From Veillonella sp. (GTDB lineage Bacteria > Bacillota > Negativicutes > Veillonellales > Veillonellaceae): a stretch of 11,668 nt of DNA. A program made the position numbers and the translations under genes. Within the stretch, counting starts at the first letter, position 1. Each line of letters opens with the position of its first letter. The stretch spans positions 1-11,668 of the forward strand of contig JAIITD010000045.1 in assembly GCA_022737715.1 (NCBI GenBank), read 5' to 3'. Below the pieces are notes generated by a model. That model did no database searches and was not told where the DNA came from. It was given only the letters and a program-made list of their open reading frames with translations. Below are positions 6,314 through 11,668 of the stretch, in pieces.

Positions 6314-7831
6314 TTACCAGCGGTTTTCGTAGTACACTTGTGTCCACATAATAACTTCGATAAGAGATGGATGTGGACTCATTGTTTCACCGACGGTGAT
6401 TACAGATTTAGGATCCATGTTACGCATGATACCTTTTTTGCGTAATCGTTTTGTTCGTTCAGACGCGATTTCTTCATTGATGGCAGTCAATGGAGTTACA
6501 CCGCTGTTCATAAGATTTACGTATGGTTGGAATAGGATGGAGGCTTGTGGTCCAATCACGTGAATACCAAGGATATGGTTTGTATCTTTGTCGACCACGA
6601 TTTTTACAAAGCCGTCGTTTACATCACCTGGATCAATGCCCATAGCATAGCCTTTGGCAGTAGAGGAGTAGAAGTTTTTGCCTACGCCTACATTGTAACC
6701 AGCCTTGATTGCTTCTGCCTCAGTAAGACCTACGCTACCAATTTCAGGATAGGAGAAGGTAACCTTTGGCAACACGTCGTAGCGGGCCCAACGGAAATCT
6801 GCTTCGTTTTTGGCAAAGTATAGATTATGTGCAATAATATCCGCTTCGTAGTTGGCGCGATGACGGAATGCCGGTTCACCGTTCACATCGCCTAACGCAT
6901 AGATGCCGTCTACAGATGTTTCAAGGAACTCGTTCGTTTTGATCCATCCCTTTGGCCATGTTTCAATACCTGTATTTTCAAGGTGTAACTCTTCGGTAGC
7001 GGGGCGGATACCAGCGGCTACGAGAATTTCTTCCACCTTAGTTTCAGTGATTTCCCCTGTTGTACGATCCTTTGTGACAACAACCTTTAAGCCATCTTCT
7101 TGGCGAACCTCTACAGTATCTTGATTAAGAATCACGTTGATACCACGTTCTCTATAGTTGTTGAGAAGATGTTCAGACATATCCGCATCTTCTTTTGGTA
7201 CTAAGCGTACATTATGTTGAATAATTGTTACATCGGTACCGGCAGAGTCAAATACATGAGCGAACTCAACGCCGATAGGACCAGCGCCTAAGACAGCAAG
7301 GGATTTGTACGGTTGTTTTGGGAATTTATCGCCAAAGAGGCTTTCACTAGAAAGATAACCGGCCTCTTGTAAACCAGGTACATTTGGTACATTGCTGTAG
7401 CCACCAGTGCCAAGAACGATAGTAGGGGCCGTAATTTCTACGATGCCAGAGCCGTCGTTGAGGTGGATATTCATCACCTTATCGGATACAAAGCTAGCTG
7501 CACCGCGGTACACGTCTACATTGTCATACGCGTTGTAGTAATCGTAGATGCCTGCAGACTCATCGATTTTGTGCCATGTACGTTTGGAAACGACATCCCA
7601 ATCCATCGTCGCCTCACTAACATTGACGCCAATTTTGCCGAATTCTTTTACCTCTTGTACAGCATTAGCAGCTGTTACCATAACCTTTGTAGGAATACAA
7701 CCGCGTGTTAAGCATGTACCACCAAATTTACCTTTTTCTATGATGGCCACTTTTTGACCTTTTTTGATAGCTGCATCGGCTACGATAGTCGCGCCGCCTG
7801 TGCCAACTACAATAATATCGTATTGTTTCAT
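6314..7831 (-). CDS. FAD-dependent pyridine nucleotide-disulfide oxidoreductase (dihydrolipoamide/mycothione reductase-like)
   Basis: Cytosolic flavoenzyme of 505 residues that passes electrons from NAD(P)H through FAD to a disulfide. The redox pair is Cys40 and Cys45 in GGTCLTRGCIPTK. The nucleotide motif GAGPIG is at 182-187, the FAD motif GIYALGDVNG at 309-318, and the catalytic His-Glu pair lies in SPHPSLIE (His487, Glu492), so all essential parts are present. Several features differ from classical dihydrolipoamide dehydrogenase: the first FAD loop is GTGGAT instead of GxGxxG, the acidic residue after the second beta strand is Gln205, and about 25-30 extra residues (about 452-478) precede the catalytic His. 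No dehydrogenase-complex E1 or E2 gene is near, so a thiol-reducing or detoxifying role is as likely as a complex subunit. AAAGGA precedes ATG 7831 by 7 nt. Confidence 0.85.
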   Translation of the reverse strand: MKQYDIIVVGTGGATIVADAAIKKGQKVAIIEKGKFGGTCLTRGCIPTKVMVTAANAVQEVKEFGKIGVNVSEATMDWDVVSKRTWHKIDESAGIYDYYNAYDNVDVYRGAASFVSDKVMNIHLNDGSGIVEITAPTIVLGTGGYSNVPNVPGLQEAGYLSSESLFGDKFPKQPYKSLAVLGAGPIGVEFAHVFDSAGTDVTIIQHNVRLVPKEDADMSEHLLNNYRERGINVILNQDTVEVRQEDGLKVVVTKDRTTGEITETKVEEILVAAGIRPATEELHLENTGIETWPKGWIKTNEFLETSVDGIYALGDVNGEPAFRHRANYEADIIAHNLYFAKNEADFRWARYDVLPKVTFSYPEIGSVGLTEAEAIKAGYNVGVGKNFYSSTAKGYAMGIDPGDVNDGFVKIVVDKDTNHILGIHVIGPQASILFQPYVNLMNSGVTPLTAINEEIASERTKRLRKKGIMRNMDPKSVITVGETMSPHPSLIEVIMWTQVYYENRW

Positions 7832-7857
7832 GTTGATTCCTTTCTATATATATCTAG

Positions 7858-7875
7858 TAATAGTTATTATCATTA
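7858..7875. promoter_or_regulatory. Fur/PerR-like box candidate in the reductase leader
   Basis: On the minus strand this reads TAATGATAATAACTATTA. It contains AATGATAAT, the core of the classical Fur box, and is partly palindromic. It lies just downstream of the predicted start of the reductase transcript, where a repressor would block elongation. AT-rich DNA gives such matches by chance, so this is weak. Confidence 0.25.
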
Positions 7876-7880
7876 AATCT

Positions 7881-7908
7881 ATTATACCATTACATTGAAA
7901 ATAATCAA
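7881..7908 (-). promoter_or_regulatory. Promoter of the disulfide reductase gene
   Basis: On the minus strand: TTGATT (7903-7908), a 16-bp spacer, and a perfect TATAAT (7881-7886) preceded by TGG, an extended -10. Predicted start near 7874, about 43 nt before the start codon. Confidence 0.7.
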
Positions 7909-7940
7909 TATAGCAAACATATTGTTTTTATTCATAGTGA

Positions 7941-8006
7941 AGGCCAGAGTAGGGAACGCTTTCACAAAAAGATAAGCCGAAGTAGGGAAAGCTTTTACAA
8001 AAAGAA
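7941..8006. repeat. Two tandem copies of a 33-bp direct repeat
   Basis: Copies at 7941-7973 and 7974-8006 match at 27 of 33 positions. The shared core is AGTAGGGAA, GCTTT and ACAAAAAGA. The unit is 11 codons long, and on the minus strand one frame gives LFVKAFPT twice. The second copy overlaps the T-tract of the sstT terminator. No transposase or terminal inverted repeat is present. It may be a remnant of a dispersed intergenic repeat. Confidence 0.75.
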
Positions 8007-8029
8007 AAGACGACCCAATGGATCGTCTT
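7998..8029 (-). terminator. Intrinsic terminator of sstT
   Basis: On the minus strand AAGACGATCC (8020-8029) pairs with GGGTCGTCTT (8007-8016) around ATT, 10 bp with one T-G pair. It is followed by TTTTCTTTTT and begins 16 bp after the sstT stop. Confidence 0.85.
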
Positions 8030-8044
8030 GTTCTATATACTATT

Positions 8045-9265
8045 TTAATCCCAGTTTTCGTTGTAACCGCGTTTTGCATAATCTGCTGTGGCTGTGAATA
8101 GAATATCAGTACTAGAATTGAGGGCTGTTTCTGTGGAGTCTTGTAATACGCCGATGATGAAACCAACACCTACTACTTGCATAGCCACATCGTTGGAGAT
8201 ACCGAATAGGGAACATGCCAACGGAATGAGGAGCAAGGAACCGCCTGCTACACCAGAAGCACCACATGCACCGATAGTAGCGATAACAGATAGAAGGATG
8301 GCTGTAGGCACATCCACGATGATGCCCAATGTATGAGCAGCAGCCAATGTCATAACTGTAATTGTAATTGCAGCACCGCCCATGTTGATGGTCGCACCTA
8401 ATGGAATGGATACGGAATACATATCAGGGTTTAGTTTCAAACGTTTAGCCAAGTCAAGGTTTACAGGAATGTTGGCTGCAGAGCTGCGTGTGAAGAATGC
8501 GTAGATAGCAGATTCACGCAAACATTTGAACACCAATGGATATGGGTTACGGCGCAAATAAATAAAGGATAAAAGTGGGTTGACAACCAAGGCTACGAAA
8601 ATCATGGAGCCTAAGAGTAATACGAGAAGTTGGAAGTAGCTGATAAGTGCTTCGATACCATTTGTTGCAATGGAATCAGCCACAAGGCCCATGATACCAA
8701 GAGGAGCGAAACGGATAATCCAACCTACTACAGTAGTAATCGCTTGAGCAATGGATTCCATTACTTCTTTTGTATTCATAGGTGCATGACGTAAAGCACC
8801 GCCGATGATAAGTGCCCAGCCTAAAATGCCGATGTAGTTGGCGGACATTAATGCTTTCACAGGGTTATCTACGATATTTTTGAGTAATGTTTTCATGACT
8901 TCCGCAATACCTTGTGGAGGTGCTGCATCAGCTGCACTAGCTGCTAGATGCAATGTAGTTGGAAAGAACCAGCTCACAAGTACGGCAAGTGCGGCGGAAA
9001 GGAATGTACCCAATAGATAGAGGGTAATTACGGAGCCCATACCTGTTTTTTGTCCGGAACGATGTTTACTGATCGCTGCGATAACTAGGAAAAATACAAG
9101 AATTGGGGCGATACCCTTAAGGGCGCCGACGAATAATATCCCCAACAGCGATAATTCATTTGCAATATCAGGGACATAGAGAGCCGTCAAAATACCGATG
9201 ATCATACCGATAATAATTTGTTGAATGAGGCTGACTCTATTAATGGATTTCATAAATCGATTCAT
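8045..9265 (-). CDS. sstT: Na+/serine-threonine symporter SstT
   Basis: Inner-membrane symporter of the dicarboxylate/amino acid:cation family that brings in serine and threonine with Na+. The 406-residue protein is close to the 414 of E. coli SstT. Signatures in order are FFTRSSAANIPVN (257-269, the SstT form of the substrate loop), PLGATINMGGAA (288-299, the conserved Na+/substrate segment) and LQDSTETALNSSTD (374-387). About eight hydrophobic spans and two re-entrant loops are visible. I chose ATG 9265 because GGAG (9272-9275, minus strand) lies 6 nt upstream; an in-frame TTG at 9277 would overlap this ribosome site. Serine uptake fits an amino-acid- and lactate-using anaerobe. The gene is alone in its unit, ended by its own terminator. 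Confidence 0.93.
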   Translation of the reverse strand: MNRFMKSINRVSLIQQIIIGMIIGILTALYVPDIANELSLLGILFVGALKGIAPILVFFLVIAAISKHRSGQKTGMGSVITLYLLGTFLSAALAVLVSWFFPTTLHLAASAADAAPPQGIAEVMKTLLKNIVDNPVKALMSANYIGILGWALIIGGALRHAPMNTKEVMESIAQAITTVVGWIIRFAPLGIMGLVADSIATNGIEALISYFQLLVLLLGSMIFVALVVNPLLSFIYLRRNPYPLVFKCLRESAIYAFFTRSSAANIPVNLDLAKRLKLNPDMYSVSIPLGATINMGGAAITITVMTLAAAHTLGIIVDVPTAILLSVIATIGACGASGVAGGSLLLIPLACSLFGISNDVAMQVVGVGFIIGVLQDSTETALNSSTDILFTATADYAKRGYNENWD

Positions 9266-9323
9266 AATAGACTCCAATACTTAATTAGACTACATAAAAC
9301 AATGAGTTATACCCTTAAAAATG

Positions 9324-9329
9324 AGTATA
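9324..9329 (-). promoter_or_regulatory. Possible -10 element for sstT
   Basis: TATACT on the minus strand, about 60 bp before the sstT start codon. No good -35 is visible at 16-18 bp. Two ATGAGT copies (9302-9307 and 9321-9326, plus strand) flank the predicted start and could be regulator half-sites. The rest of the 285-bp gap between sstT and the methyltransferase gene is AT-rich, with a 10-bp palindrome GACATATGTC at 9352-9361. Confidence 0.35.
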
Positions 9330-9464
9330 ATAAATAAATCCTTTTAGAAAGGACATATGTCATTATATAACGAACATTATTATAATTCAATAGAAAATAC
9401 TATTTAAATTGTGTTTTTTATTACTTAATACATTTTGTAATTCTTTGTATATATAGTATATATA

Positions 9465-9488
9465 TTAGAATCGTTCTAAGTTCTAGAA
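9465..9488. promoter_or_regulatory. Adjacent palindromes upstream of the menG promoter
   Basis: TTAGAA-TCG-TTCTAA (9465-9479) is followed one base later by the perfect palindrome TTCTAGAA (9481-9488). Together they hold four TTCTA-type half-sites, reaching into the -35 region of the next promoter. This layout suits a repressor or activator, but no known consensus was recognised. Confidence 0.35.
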
Positions 9489-9512
9489 TGTCGTCGTTGG
9501 TTATGGTATACT
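9484..9512 (+). promoter_or_regulatory. Promoter of the menaquinone methyltransferase gene
   Basis: TATACT (9507-9512) with TGG just upstream is an extended -10. The -35 position (TAGAAT, 9484-9489) at 17 bp is weak. The predicted start near 9519 gives a leader of about 32 nt. Confidence 0.55.
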
Positions 9513-9550
9513 GTCAACATGTGATATTCTTGATTATGAAAGTGGGTACC

Positions 9551-10288
9551 ATGAATACTAAAGAATTTAACACGTATGAAGACAAAGAACAATTTGTGCA
9601 AGGTGTATTTTCTAATATTGCCAAACATTATGATTTGATGAATACATTGCTCAGCTTTGGGCAAGATTATTTCTGGCGTAAGTTCGCCGTGAAAGAAATG
9701 AATATTGGACCTTATCAACATGTGCTGGATGTAGCTTGTGGTACTTGTGTATTTACAAAGGAAGCATTGCGCCAAGAACCGACGTTGACAGTAGAAGCTT
9801 TAGACTTTAATGCGGAAATGTTAGAGCAAGGTCGTGAGCGTATGGCTCAAGCGGATTTGTTAGACCAAGTGAATTTGGTTCAAGGCGATGCGATGGCTTT
9901 GCCTTATGCGGACAATACATTTGATGCGGCTATGAGTGGCTTTGCAATGCGTAATGTACCTGATATTAAACAAGTGCTATCCGAAATGCAACGCGTTGTA
10001 AAACCAGGCGGCAAGGTGGTAGTCTTGGAATTGGCTAAGCCAAGTGCATTTGGGTTTAAGCAATTATATCATTTCTACTTCTCCTATATATTACCTATTA
10101 TAGGCAAGTTGAGTAAAGATAATTCTTCCTATGCGTGGTTGCCTGAATCCTTGCGTCGCTATCCTCATCAAAGCGAGATTTTAGAAATCTGGAAATCATT
10201 GGGCTATGAAAATGCTAAGTATACTGAATTAACAGGCGGCATTGTGGCAGTACACGAAGGTGTTGTACCAGAATCCACCATAAAATAA
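9551..10288 (+). CDS. menG: Demethylmenaquinone methyltransferase (MenG/UbiE)
   Basis: Cytosolic or membrane-associated SAM-dependent C-methyltransferase that converts demethylmenaquinone to menaquinone, the last step of quinone synthesis for anaerobic respiration. The 245-residue protein has the family's N-terminal motif HYDLMNTLLSFGQDYFWR (26-43), SAM motif I at VLDVACGTC (58-66), the acidic residue Asp85 after the second strand, GDAMALPYADNTFD (112-125), GFAMRNVPD (130-138), KPGGKVVVLE (151-160) and the family ending LTGGIVAVHEGV (227-238). Motif I is unusual: Cys66 replaces the third Gly or Ala and the following Asp is missing. ATG 9551 gives the usual family length; the ribosome site (AGTGGG) is weak, and in-frame starts at 9488 and 9536 have none. 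Other men genes are absent, so the pathway is scattered. Confidence 0.93.
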   Translation: MNTKEFNTYEDKEQFVQGVFSNIAKHYDLMNTLLSFGQDYFWRKFAVKEMNIGPYQHVLDVACGTCVFTKEALRQEPTLTVEALDFNAEMLEQGRERMAQADLLDQVNLVQGDAMALPYADNTFDAAMSGFAMRNVPDIKQVLSEMQRVVKPGGKVVVLELAKPSAFGFKQLYHFYFSYILPIIGKLSKDNSSYAWLPESLRRYPHQSEILEIWKSLGYENAKYTELTGGIVAVHEGVVPESTIK

Positions 10289-10296
10289 TACAAAAT

Positions 10297-10341
10297 AAAG
10301 ACCGTATAACATAGTTAGTATCGTATGTTATACGGTCTTTT
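10297..10341. terminator. Bidirectional terminator between menG and the SIMPL gene
   Basis: Arms 10297-10313 (AAAGACCGTATAACATA) and 10324-10340 are perfectly complementary over 17 bp with a 10-nt loop. T-rich sequence follows in both directions. It ends menG rightward and can stop the SIMPL transcript leftward. Confidence 0.9.
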
Positions 10342-10369
10342 GTTATGTTTGTTGTTGGAAAGTAATTGA

Positions 10370-10435
10370 TTATAGACCATAGCCAATTATGTTGCTAGAA
10401 CGTAATGGCTATAGCGTGTAGCTAACAATCTATAA
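10370..10435. other. Nested inverted repeats in the gap after the SIMPL gene
   Basis: TTATAGA (10370-10376) pairs with TCTATAA (10429-10435). Inside these, ATAGCCA (10379-10385) pairs with TGGCTAT (10406-10412). Either strand could fold into a two-helix structure of about 66 nt. It lies just past the SIMPL stop and before the bidirectional terminator, so it could be a 3' UTR fold. No coding frame of note is present. Confidence 0.35.
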
Positions 10436-10445
10436 ACAATAGTTG

Positions 10446-11177
10446 TTATTGTAGATAATATACAATATCTGCATCTTGAGATACGATTAAAGATCCTTTT
10501 TCGACAGGTGTAGAAGTGCTTAGATTTGCAGCAAGCACTTTGGCACTACGATAATAGCCTTGATCGAATGTGCTTGTTTCGGTGTTGCTAATGTTTACAG
10601 TTTTTACAGGACCTAAGGTACGACCAAGAGCCGCAGCAATTACCTCAGCCTTGTGTTGGCCGTTTTGGATGGCTTCTGTAGTTAAAGAATCGGATAGTTG
10701 TTGAGATGGGTCGTTTTGGAATGAAAGACTGTTTATGTCATTTGCACCAGCATTAACAGCTGCGTCTACAACCTTACCTACGCTATCTAAGTTGTTGATT
10801 TTAACCGTTACAAGGTTGGATACTCGGTAACCTGTATTAACGCGTTTGCCTTCTTGGTAATCACTAGTAGGATTAATTGAAATATTAGACGTATAAATGT
10901 CTTTTTTTGCAACGTTTATATTTGAAAGCTTGCTAATAAGGTCGCTCATGATGCGGTCGTTATTAGATTTTGCAGCATTGATGTTTGTGTTTTCACTTGT
11001 AATGCCTAATGTAAGTATTGCGTAGGTAGGTGCCACAGAGCGGGAAGCTTGACCTGTAACATGGATTTCAGATGTATCAAATGATCCTTGCGGTGCTGCA
11101 AAGCTTGCTGTAGCAACAGACGCACAAATAGCAGCCAAAGCAACCGTTTTAGTAAATAAGCGTTTTGAGAATTTCAT
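10446..11177 (-). CDS. Exported SIMPL-domain protein (DUF541 family)
   Basis: Periplasmic or membrane-associated protein of unknown biochemical role. The 243-residue precursor has a signal peptide (KFSKRLFTK, hydrophobic core, ASFA cleavage near residue 27). The mature part is one SIMPL domain (about 36-240): it begins with IHVTGQASRSVAPTYAILTLGI (written here in parts: IHVTGQASRSV, then APTYAILTLGI), has the middle motif YRVSNLVTVKI (117-127) and INSLSFQND (148-156), and the late motif IQNGQHKAEVIAAALG (170-185). Relatives in other bacteria have been linked to oxidative-stress resistance and outer-membrane assembly, but no enzyme motif is visible. ATG 11177 follows AAGGAG by 6 nt and starts at the signal peptide; an in-frame ATG at 11237 lies inside a repeated leader and is less likely. 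Monocistronic. Confidence 0.88.
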   Translation of the reverse strand: MKFSKRLFTKTVALAAICASVATASFAAPQGSFDTSEIHVTGQASRSVAPTYAILTLGITSENTNINAAKSNNDRIMSDLISKLSNINVAKKDIYTSNISINPTSDYQEGKRVNTGYRVSNLVTVKINNLDSVGKVVDAAVNAGANDINSLSFQNDPSQQLSDSLTTEAIQNGQHKAEVIAAALGRTLGPVKTVNISNTETSTFDQGYYRSAKVLAANLSTSTPVEKGSLIVSQDADIVYYLQ

Positions 11178-11352
11178 ATATCTCTCCTTATATAGTATTA
11201 ATAGAACGGGGAAGAATACCCCGCTGAGATATGACATGTATATCTTCGTAAATATAGTATTAATAGAAGAAACAGAGAGCCCACTCTAAATTTAGTACTA
11301 ATAGAAGGTACGAGAGCCCACTCATTGAAACATAACATGTATATCATCGTAA
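11171..11352 (-). repeat. Degenerate tandem copies of the SIMPL gene leader
   Basis: TAGTATTAATAGAA occurs at 11193-11206 and 11255-11268, and as TAGTACTAATAGAA at 11293-11306. ACATGTATATC(T/A)TCGTAA occurs at 11234-11251 and 11335-11352. GAGAGCCCACTC occurs at 11275-11286 and 11312-11323. On the minus strand each unit of about 62 bp reads: start-codon region (GATATACATG), a small hairpin, then TTCTATTAATACTAT; the last unit runs into the real ribosome site and start. One hairpin is GC-rich: CGGGG (11207-11211) with CCCCG (11219-11223). All of this lies in the predicted 5' UTR. Confidence 0.75.
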
Positions 11353-11361
11353 GTTAAGTAT

Positions 11362-11390
11362 ATTGTACAAAATAGATTGCGTAAAATCAA
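11362..11390 (-). promoter_or_regulatory. Promoter of the SIMPL gene
   Basis: On the minus strand: TTGATT (11385-11390), a 17-bp spacer and TACAAT (11362-11367). Hexamers and spacing are identical to the ompA-type promoter. It implies a 5' UTR of about 178 nt containing the repeats. Confidence 0.7.
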
Positions 11391-11447
11391 TATATTTTAT
11401 TGGAAAATGAGTTGAAAGTGAAGTTTTATAAAAATGAGAATTAGGGG

Positions 11448-11476
11448 TTGCATAGGTATGTGGTTTATACTATAAT
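11448..11476 (+). promoter_or_regulatory. First promoter of the right-edge leader (P1)
   Basis: TTGCAT (11448-11453), a 17-bp spacer and a perfect TATAAT (11471-11476), predicting a start at about 11483. It is divergent from the SIMPL promoter, with 57 bp of AT-rich DNA between the two -35 boxes. Confidence 0.75.
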
Positions 11477-11482
11477 AACCAT

Positions 11483-11534
11483 ACAGTCGTTGAGGCGACT
11501 GTTTCTTAATGAGGAAACACTAGATGATATCTAG
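11483..11534 (+). other. Structured 5' leader of the right-edge transcript
   Basis: Three consecutive hairpins start at the predicted first base. ACAGTCG/CGACTGT has 7 bp (11483-11489 with 11496-11502). GTTTC/GAAAC (11501-11505 with 11514-11518) shares two bases with the first, so these two compete. CTAGAT/ATCTAG has 6 bp (11520-11525 with 11529-11534). No known riboswitch, T-box or rRNA-leader motif was recognised. The third hairpin covers the start codon of the candidate leader peptide. Confidence 0.45.
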
Positions 11535-11568
11535 ATTCTTTGTTAGTTGTTTTAGAGTTTTTATGTAA
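11524..11568 (+). CDS. Candidate 14-residue Phe-rich leader peptide
   Basis: The frame ATG 11524 to TAA 11568 encodes MISRFFVSCFRVFM, with four Phe in 14 residues. GAGGAA (11511-11516) lies 7 nt upstream, and a strong promoter is placed about 40 nt before it. The start codon falls inside a 6-bp hairpin. This is the form of an attenuation or ribosome-stalling leader peptide, but no terminator/antiterminator pair is clear downstream, and so short a frame can occur by chance. Confidence 0.3.
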   Translation: MISRFFVSCFRVFM

Positions 11569-11620
11569 ATCCCTTATATAGAGGTGATTAGAAAATTCTA
11601 AAAAAGATTATAAAAAGTGC

Positions 11621-11649
11621 TTGACACTAAATGGTCAACATGTTATTAT
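11621..11649 (+). promoter_or_regulatory. Second promoter at the right edge (P2)
   Basis: A perfect TTGACA (11621-11626), a 17-bp spacer and TATTAT (11644-11649). TTGAC (11621-11625) and GTCAA (11634-11638) form an inverted repeat over the -35 region that could bind a regulator. The transcribed gene lies beyond the window. With P1, 173 bp upstream, it makes a tandem promoter pair, as often seen before rRNA operons and other highly expressed genes. Confidence 0.7.
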
Positions 11650-11668
11650 AATCTAGTCGCCAGTTGGT

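Noticed and set aside
7882..8169. A 95-codon minus-strand frame with the repeated LFVKAFPT
   Set aside because: It overlaps the end of sstT by 125 bp and crosses the sstT terminator. It has no ribosome site and no domain. The peptide repeat is explained by the 33-bp DNA repeat.
9326..9419. A possible tiny plus-strand gene: TATAAT at 9326, AAAGGA at 9348, a 16-codon frame from ATG 9357, and an AT-rich hairpin with six T at 9414
   Set aside because: The ribosome site is only 3 nt from the ATG, no -35 fits, and the hairpin has just five AT-rich core pairs. The parts are suggestive but each is weak.
1..11668. CRISPR arrays, insertion sequences, tRNA genes, phage or defence genes, or a new multi-gene system
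   Set aside because: No regularly spaced repeats, transposase frames, tRNA cloverleaf or defence-type domains were seen. The genes are familiar single units with their own promoters and terminators.

Overview
The window reads as chromosome from a low-GC diderm Firmicute of the Negativicutes, most likely Veillonella or a close relative. The argument combines two things. Promoters, Shine-Dalgarno sites and intrinsic terminators are of Firmicute type. The genes, however, belong to a cell with an outer membrane: an OmpA-type porin with a peptidoglycan-binding domain, a coiled-coil tail resembling that of a trimeric autotransporter, and several exported periplasmic proteins. The genus is inferred from overall resemblance and was not confirmed by a search.

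Layout, left to right: (1) the C-terminal coiled coil of a surface protein and its large terminator (1-362). (2) A MATE efflux pump with its own palindromic promoter (387-1894). (3) An intergenic promoter-hairpin-terminator unit that may be a small RNA of about 120 nt (1944-2101), then a class I glutamine amidotransferase on the minus strand (2168-2875). (4) An ompA-type gene with a strong promoter and a 5' UTR hairpin (2979-4174). (5) An AI-2E family membrane protein and an exported double-PepSY protein (4294-6187). (6) Convergent to these, a flavin disulfide reductase of the dihydrolipoamide/mycothione reductase superfamily (6314-7831), and upstream of it the Na+/serine-threonine symporter SstT (8045-9265), both on the minus strand. 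(7) Divergent from sstT, the menaquinone methyltransferase MenG/UbiE (9551-10288). (8) A minus-strand exported SIMPL-domain protein with a long, internally duplicated leader (10446-11390). (9) A gene-free right edge with two good plus-strand promoters, a structured leader and a possible Phe-rich 14-codon leader peptide (11448-11668).

Almost every gene has its own promoter and terminator, so the window is a series of housekeeping, envelope and transport monocistrons and not one pathway operon. The shared theme is the cell envelope: outer-membrane anchoring (OmpA), surface adhesion, periplasmic proteins (PepSY, SIMPL), transport (MATE, AI-2E, SstT) and the respiratory quinone (MenG). I see no CRISPR array, insertion sequence, tRNA, rRNA, phage gene or defence island, and no convincing new multi-gene system. 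The parts most worth a second look are non-coding: the candidate sRNA, the decayed tandem copies of the SIMPL gene's leader, the two-promoter structured leader at the right edge, and the divergent features of the stand-alone disulfide reductase.
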